Below, one piece after another: positions 5,515-9,714 of a stretch of 9,714 bases of DNA. The translations under genes were made by a program, and so were the position numbers. The stretch comes from JANXSD01 sp043758125 (GTDB taxonomy: Bacteria > Bacteroidota > Bacteroidia > AKYH767-A > OLB10). The stretch lies in NCBI GenBank assembly GCA_043758125.1, contig JAYVOC010000166.1, positions 1-9,714 on the forward strand, read 5' to 3'. Under the pieces are notes generated by a model that did not search any database, had not been told where the DNA came from, and saw only the letters and a list, made by a program, of their open reading frames with translations. The first letter of the stretch is position 1, and each line of letters starts with the position of its first letter.

Positions 5515-7827
5515 TTAGAATGGATATCCGATTGCGAAATTTAAAATAAGGTTGTCGCCTCTCCAAGAAGGATCCCCAAAGGATATAGTCTTATATGACC
5601 ATTGTTGACCATCTTCTAACCAAGGCTTACGCAAAGGAAATGCGAAGTCAAATCGTACCACGAAAAAGGTTGCATCAAGACGAAGTCCAAACCCTGTTCC
5701 TACCGCAGCATCTTTCAAGAGTCTGTTAAATTTAAAAGGCGCTACATCAATTTCAGGATTTTTATTGATGAGCCAAATATTTCCTGCATCAACAAAGAAT
5801 GCTCCTTTGAGAATTTTATAAATACCAAAACGATATTCTGTATTTGCCTCAAATTTTATTTCACCTCCCTGATCAAAGAAAAAATTCTCTTGATTGGTAG
5901 TCTGGTGATAGTTCCCAGGACCTAATGAGTTTAAACGGAAGGCACGTATACTATTAGGGCCACCAGAAAAGAATTGCTTAGAGTATGGTAACGTAGCAGA
6001 ATTTCCATACGGTAATCCAATACCAGAATAAATTCGCAACACAATCTTATCATTAGGAGAAGTAGAATAGTAATTTCTAAAGTCGAGAGATAATCTTGCA
6101 TACTGTGAGTATACACTTCCAAGAAATTCAGAAGGCTTTGCATCATTAGACTTTACATTTTTTGTTACTCGATTGATGATCGACAATGAATTTCCAGCAA
6201 CCTCTGATTTTAACATAAATAAAATTTGATTTTTCTTATTCGGAATTACTTGTTCATTATAAGTAAATGCATAATTAGCTCCAGTAATAAATTGCTCTTC
6301 AAAACTTTTTTTAAGTAAAATATTTTGTTGTAGTAAGCTATCGAATTCTACGCTTTTATTTCCGATAACCGAATAATTTACAAAGAATGGATTTAACTCA
6401 TGATCAATTTTAATATTTTCTTTCCATTTGTATCCATAAGAAAAATTTAATGAATTTAAATTATAGAAACCAACTCTTTTCAAGTAATCATACCCAATAG
6501 CAATTTTCGTTTGTGGAATATAATATCCTTTGGGGTCACGAACATTAAAGGGAAGAATGAATTTGGGAATATATAACTCAATATCAGGACCCACATCATA
6601 AGAATAATTTCCTTTGTAACTACTATTTATTTGCGTTTCAAATCGTCCTTTTAAATTTATATTAAGTAATTCTGCTCCACCAAATGTATTTCTATTTTTG
6701 TAATTTAAATTAAGAGCAGGGCCTAAGTAATCATTCGATTTCGAAGTGCCTTGTAACTCAATTCTAACTGATTTTTGTGGTGTTGGGGTAAGGTCAATGT
6801 TAGCATTTAATTTGCCAATTCCAATGCTATCGATTTCCGGAAATTCAATGATGATAAATTTAAAAGTACCAAGACTCATTAATTTATTAAGAGTCATATT
6901 ATGATTTTGTCGAGAATAAATATCGTCTTGTTTAAGAAATAAAGATCTCATGATTACTTTTGGTCGAACAGGATTTTCACCTTTAAATACAACATCCTTA
7001 TAATGAATTGTATCTTTTATTGCAGTTAACGAATCTCGTTTAAGGCTATATGTTTGATCAACTGTTACTAATCCAATCTTATAAATACGAGTAGCGTTTT
7101 CAGGAATGTTATCTGTTAACTTTAAATTTAAGTTAACAGTCATTTGAACTTCATTTGTATCAGCAATAAATTTTAAATAATCGGGTCGGAAATAATAGAA
7201 ACCTTTTTCTTTTAAAAGTTTATCGATACGTTCTCTTTCTTTTTTAATTAAGTCTAAAGAATATGGTTCTCCTTTTACAAGTAAGGATCGCTTTTTATTC
7301 GCTAGTAATTCTTTATCAATCGTGTCATTTATTTTCGAGTAACTGATTGTATCAAACGTAAATGGATTATGCACATTAGATATATAATTTATTTTCGCTG
7401 ATTTATTTTTTTCTTTTAAAAGAAAGGAAGTGGATGACTTAAAAATTCCTTCATTAAATAAAGCAGCATCAATATATTTTGAGGTTTGAGATGGCGCAAC
7501 CGCGCTCATATATACAGGAGGTTCCCCAATTTTTGTTTGAATCCATTTTCTGAATTTGCTTTTAGAAGTATCACCACTTACATAATAGAACCACAATTTA
7601 GGTCGTGATAAAAATATCCTTTTATTAGTTTTCGGACGAATAACTTTTGCTGCTACTTTCTTATAAAGATTTTTATTATGGATTTTATCCTTAGAATTAA
7701 CAGTAATGGAATATCCCGTATATAGTTTTTCAGATGTTGGAACATAATTCAATCCTGAACATCCATACAAATAAATGCAGCACAAAAGGCAATATAACTT
7801 GATGAAATTATTGCGAAACATGATCAT
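5515..7827 (-). CDS. tamL: TamL: Omp85-family outer-membrane lipoprotein of the translocation and assembly module
   Basis: The 770-residue product is a TamA/BamA-type protein with a lipoprotein signal: a hydrophobic N-terminus ending in LYGC, lipidated at Cys23. No acidic surface-export signal follows the Cys, suggesting a periplasm-facing anchor. The N-terminal half holds POTRA-like modules: a TamL-typical segment with IGEPPV (100-105), a clear POTRA helix pair and strand (KGEPYS...ERERIDKLLKEKGFYYF, about 185-213), and the last POTRA ending near 330. The beta-barrel (about 351-770) contains the Omp85 loop-6 motif as SIRAFR (Arg628) after FFSGGPN, and ends with the aromatic residue Phe expected for an outer-membrane barrel. 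It probably works with TamB in lipid transport or membrane-protein insertion. Its start overlaps the end of tamB by 20 bases, implying translational coupling. A second in-frame ATG at 7821 could also serve. No Shine-Dalgarno sequence or terminator is visible. Confidence 0.9.
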   Translation of the reverse strand: MIMFRNNFIKLYCLLCCIYLYGCSGLNYVPTSEKLYTGYSITVNSKDKIHNKNLYKKVAAKVIRPKTNKRIFLSRPKLWFYYVSGDTSKSKFRKWIQTKIGEPPVYMSAVAPSQTSKYIDAALFNEGIFKSSTSFLLKEKNKSAKINYISNVHNPFTFDTISYSKINDTIDKELLANKKRSLLVKGEPYSLDLIKKERERIDKLLKEKGFYYFRPDYLKFIADTNEVQMTVNLNLKLTDNIPENATRIYKIGLVTVDQTYSLKRDSLTAIKDTIHYKDVVFKGENPVRPKVIMRSLFLKQDDIYSRQNHNMTLNKLMSLGTFKFIIIEFPEIDSIGIGKLNANIDLTPTPQKSVRIELQGTSKSNDYLGPALNLNYKNRNTFGGAELLNINLKGRFETQINSSYKGNYSYDVGPDIELYIPKFILPFNVRDPKGYYIPQTKIAIGYDYLKRVGFYNLNSLNFSYGYKWKENIKIDHELNPFFVNYSVIGNKSVEFDSLLQQNILLKKSFEEQFITGANYAFTYNEQVIPNKKNQILFMLKSEVAGNSLSIINRVTKNVKSNDAKPSEFLGSVYSQYARLSLDFRNYYSTSPNDKIVLRIYSGIGLPYGNSATLPYSKQFFSGGPNSIRAFRLNSLGPGNYHQTTNQENFFFDQGGEIKFEANTEYRFGIYKILKGAFFVDAGNIWLINKNPEIDVAPFKFNRLLKDAAVGTGFGLRLDATFFVVRFDFAFPLRKPWLEDGQQWSYKTISFGDPSWRGDNLILNFAIGYPF

Positions 7828-9714
7828 TCAATTTAATTTTATTTGGATTGGTGAAAAATTGTTTCCATCGATCAAAATCACGATTATAAAGTAATCCAAC
7901 ACCTGTTTCGATTATCTGTCCTTCGATAGCATCTGCATATAAGTTTTTTCGAAACGCCGAAAATCTTAATCTTCCATCTTTAGTAAGTTTATATTCAATT
8001 ATTACATCACCAGCAAGTTCTGAAATATTATTTTGTTTAGAATTTTCTCCTTCTACATCTACATTTCCACCAACTTGTACGCTGATACGATCACTTAAAA
8101 ATTCTTTTTTTAGCCCTACACCTACTTGGGTACGACCAGTTTTTGTACCTGAGGAATAATCTTCAAAAGACTGTACATCAAAATTTAATTCAACACCCGC
8201 AACATAATTATTTGCAATTTGATTCAATTGTGAGGAAAGAAACTTGCTTACACTTGTCCTTGCGAATGTTTCAGATGTTACTCCCTCACCACCCGTTGCT
8301 AATGGGTTCTCTTGAACAAATCTATTTAATAATAACAGTGCAAATACTTGTTTGTTTAATTCTGATTCATCCGCATTTAGCAAGTTTAACTTATTATCAA
8401 TACTTCCACCTAAAGCACCCTTATCTTTTTCGTCTAATTCGATTCTAAAAGTAATATCGGGTTTTAATAATTGACCTCGCAATTGTAAATTAACAAGGAA
8501 GCTTAGTCGTTGTTTATACTGATTTTTCTCTTCCTCACTGAGTCCAGCGATTTGTAATGAAACTAAATCTATTGGAGCGGTTCTTACTGTATACATTGCA
8601 TCAATTGATACTTCAGCATCCATAGGGTCTCCATTCCAGCGAATTGTGCTACCGCTAATAATCTTAAATTTTTTCTGAATTAGACCTTGCAATGAAACAA
8701 CATAACTGCCTTCTATCAAATTATAAATTCCAGTTAAACTAATTTTTCCACTAGGATCAATTGAAAAACTCATTGTAGCATCTCCCTTTACATTCAATGA
8801 ATCCCCAGTTGATGGATCGATTAATATTTTAAGTGTTGCTTTAGGATCTATTTCAATGCGCGAGTTAATTGTATAGCCCTTAATTTTGGAAATAGCAACT
8901 TTCTTTTTTCCATCCATAATTAAGTTGGGAGAGGATGTATCTTTAAATTCTACAACACCTTCTCCTTTGTCTGTGCTAAGCTTAGCTTCAGGAACTATAA
9001 AGGTAAATGTGCTTCCTTCGTCGAGTTTTATATTTGCATTGATTACTGGAAAATTTGGTGTACCCTTAATATTAACCTCGCCACCAATTATTAGCTGACC
9101 GAAATATAAATCATTGTCTTTAATTGTTGTATTAAAAACTTCAAATTTATTAGTAGTAATTCGCAAGTTTAATGAGTCAGGTTTTAATCCAATAAAATTA
9201 ATTCTACCTGAAATATTTGCAGTTTTATCCTTATAATCTTTAATCGTAAATGAATTAAAGTTAATAGATGAGGATTGAATATCAATTCGATCATTATCAA
9301 TTTTTATTGGAGAACTTAATATTGAAGGTGTCGTTGAAAAATTTTTGAAAGCAATGAATCCATTAATATTTGGATTATAAGAAGTACCCTTGATAGAAAA
9401 TTCACCTGAAATAGTTCCTTGATTTTCTCTTAGCGCTCCGAGTGATAGTCCATTAAGAATTTGAGCATTAATGGATTTTATCTTTCCATCAATTGCATAA
9501 GTCAGTTGATTGTTTACATTGCCCAACTGACCATTAATTAAAACATCATTTCCATTTCCAGTTAGAATAAGATGGAAGTCGGAGTTGCTATTTGATTTGG
9601 TTGAGGATGTTAATTTTAGGTCTCCAATTTTTGAATTAAGAACGGTTAGATCACTTAAAGAAACATCAGAGGCTACCGTTGTCGTTGAATCAATATGAGT
9701 AATATTTAAATAAC
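7808..9714 (-). CDS. tamB: TamB, C-terminal part (DUF490 domain); 5' end outside window
   Basis: The frame is open from the window edge to the stop at 7808-7810, giving about 634 residues. A TTG at 9526 can be read as a start, but coding continues upstream with the same repetitive beta-strand character (for example DVSLSDLTVLNSKIGDLKLT), so the gene begins beyond the window. Bacteroidota TamB proteins are usually well over 1,000 residues, so this is the C-terminal portion. TamB is anchored in the inner membrane and forms a long beta-taco bridging the periplasm. Diagnostic parts of its conserved C-terminal domain are visible: EGSYVVSLQGLIQKKFKI, then STIRWNGDPMDAEVSIDAMY, the segment VFALLLLNRFVQENP, and the final ETGVGLLYNRDFDRWKQFF. 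It is co-transcribed with tamL, which encodes its outer-membrane partner. Function in this phylum is inferred from family knowledge. Confidence 0.9.
   Translation of the reverse strand, partial: YLNITHIDSTTTVASDVSLSDLTVLNSKIGDLKLTSSTKSNSNSDFHLILTGNGNDVLINGQLGNVNNQLTYAIDGKIKSINAQILNGLSLGALRENQGTISGEFSIKGTSYNPNINGFIAFKNFSTTPSILSSPIKIDNDRIDIQSSSINFNSFTIKDYKDKTANISGRINFIGLKPDSLNLRITTNKFEVFNTTIKDNDLYFGQLIIGGEVNIKGTPNFPVINANIKLDEGSTFTFIVPEAKLSTDKGEGVVEFKDTSSPNLIMDGKKKVAISKIKGYTINSRIEIDPKATLKILIDPSTGDSLNVKGDATMSFSIDPSGKISLTGIYNLIEGSYVVSLQGLIQKKFKIISGSTIRWNGDPMDAEVSIDAMYTVRTAPIDLVSLQIAGLSEEEKNQYKQRLSFLVNLQLRGQLLKPDITFRIELDEKDKGALGGSIDNKLNLLNADESELNKQVFALLLLNRFVQENPLATGGEGVTSETFARTSVSKFLSSQLNQIANNYVAGVELNFDVQSFEDYSSGTKTGRTQVGVGLKKEFLSDRISVQVGGNVDVEGENSKQNNISELAGDVIIEYKLTKDGRLRFSAFRKNLYADAIEGQIIETGVGLLYNRDFDRWKQFFTNPNKIKLNDHVSQ

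Noticed and set aside
8143..8448. 101-codon open frame on the plus strand inside tamB
   Set aside because: It is antisense to the conserved C-terminal TamB domain and shows no domain, signal or start context of its own.
9524..9526. TTG as the start of the tamB gene
   Set aside because: The frame stays open to the window edge with continuous TamB-like sequence, so the TTG is an internal leucine codon.

Overview
The window looks like a chromosomal segment of a low-GC member of the Bacteroidota. Four things point there: promoters of the TAnnTTTG type (792-799, 2263-2270, 4119-4126); start codons without a Shine-Dalgarno sequence; a cell-surface protein opening with the 'LDLTSTDKGILIPRLTSAQR' module common in that phylum; and a TamB gene overlapping a TamL gene, where TamL is the lipoprotein form of the outer-membrane assembly protein TamA. 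I cannot name genus or family.

Layout. (1) 1-464, minus strand: the N-terminal part of an exported protein resembling tail-fibre or adhesin proteins, cut by the window edge. Its start codon lies inside a perfect 10-bp inverted repeat. (2) 500-941: a non-coding divergent region with a good promoter for the next gene. (3) 942-2012, plus: a WecA/TagO-type polyprenyl-phosphate sugar-1-phosphate transferase. (4) 2013-2371: a non-coding spacer with several inverted and direct repeats. (5) 2372-4081, plus: an MltD-like lytic transglycosylase with LysM domains. (6) 4119-4256: a compact tRNA-Gln(UUG) unit with its own promoter and a strong intrinsic terminator. (7) 4355-5494, plus: a membrane-anchored DUF3179 protein carrying a CXXCH motif. 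(8) 5515-9714, minus: the end of tamB, then tamL, overlapping by 20 nt and converging on the DUF3179 gene.

Most of the content concerns the cell envelope: priming of a surface glycan (WecA-like), peptidoglycan remodelling (MltD-like), assembly of the outer membrane (TamB-TamL) and an exported surface protein. Apart from tamB-tamL, the genes appear to be separate transcription units. I see no transposase, integrase, CRISPR array or phage structural operon. No clearly new multi-gene system is visible. The items most worth a second look are the start-codon hairpin at 462-499, the CXXCH motif in the DUF3179 protein, and the repeat-rich leader upstream of the transglycosylase gene.
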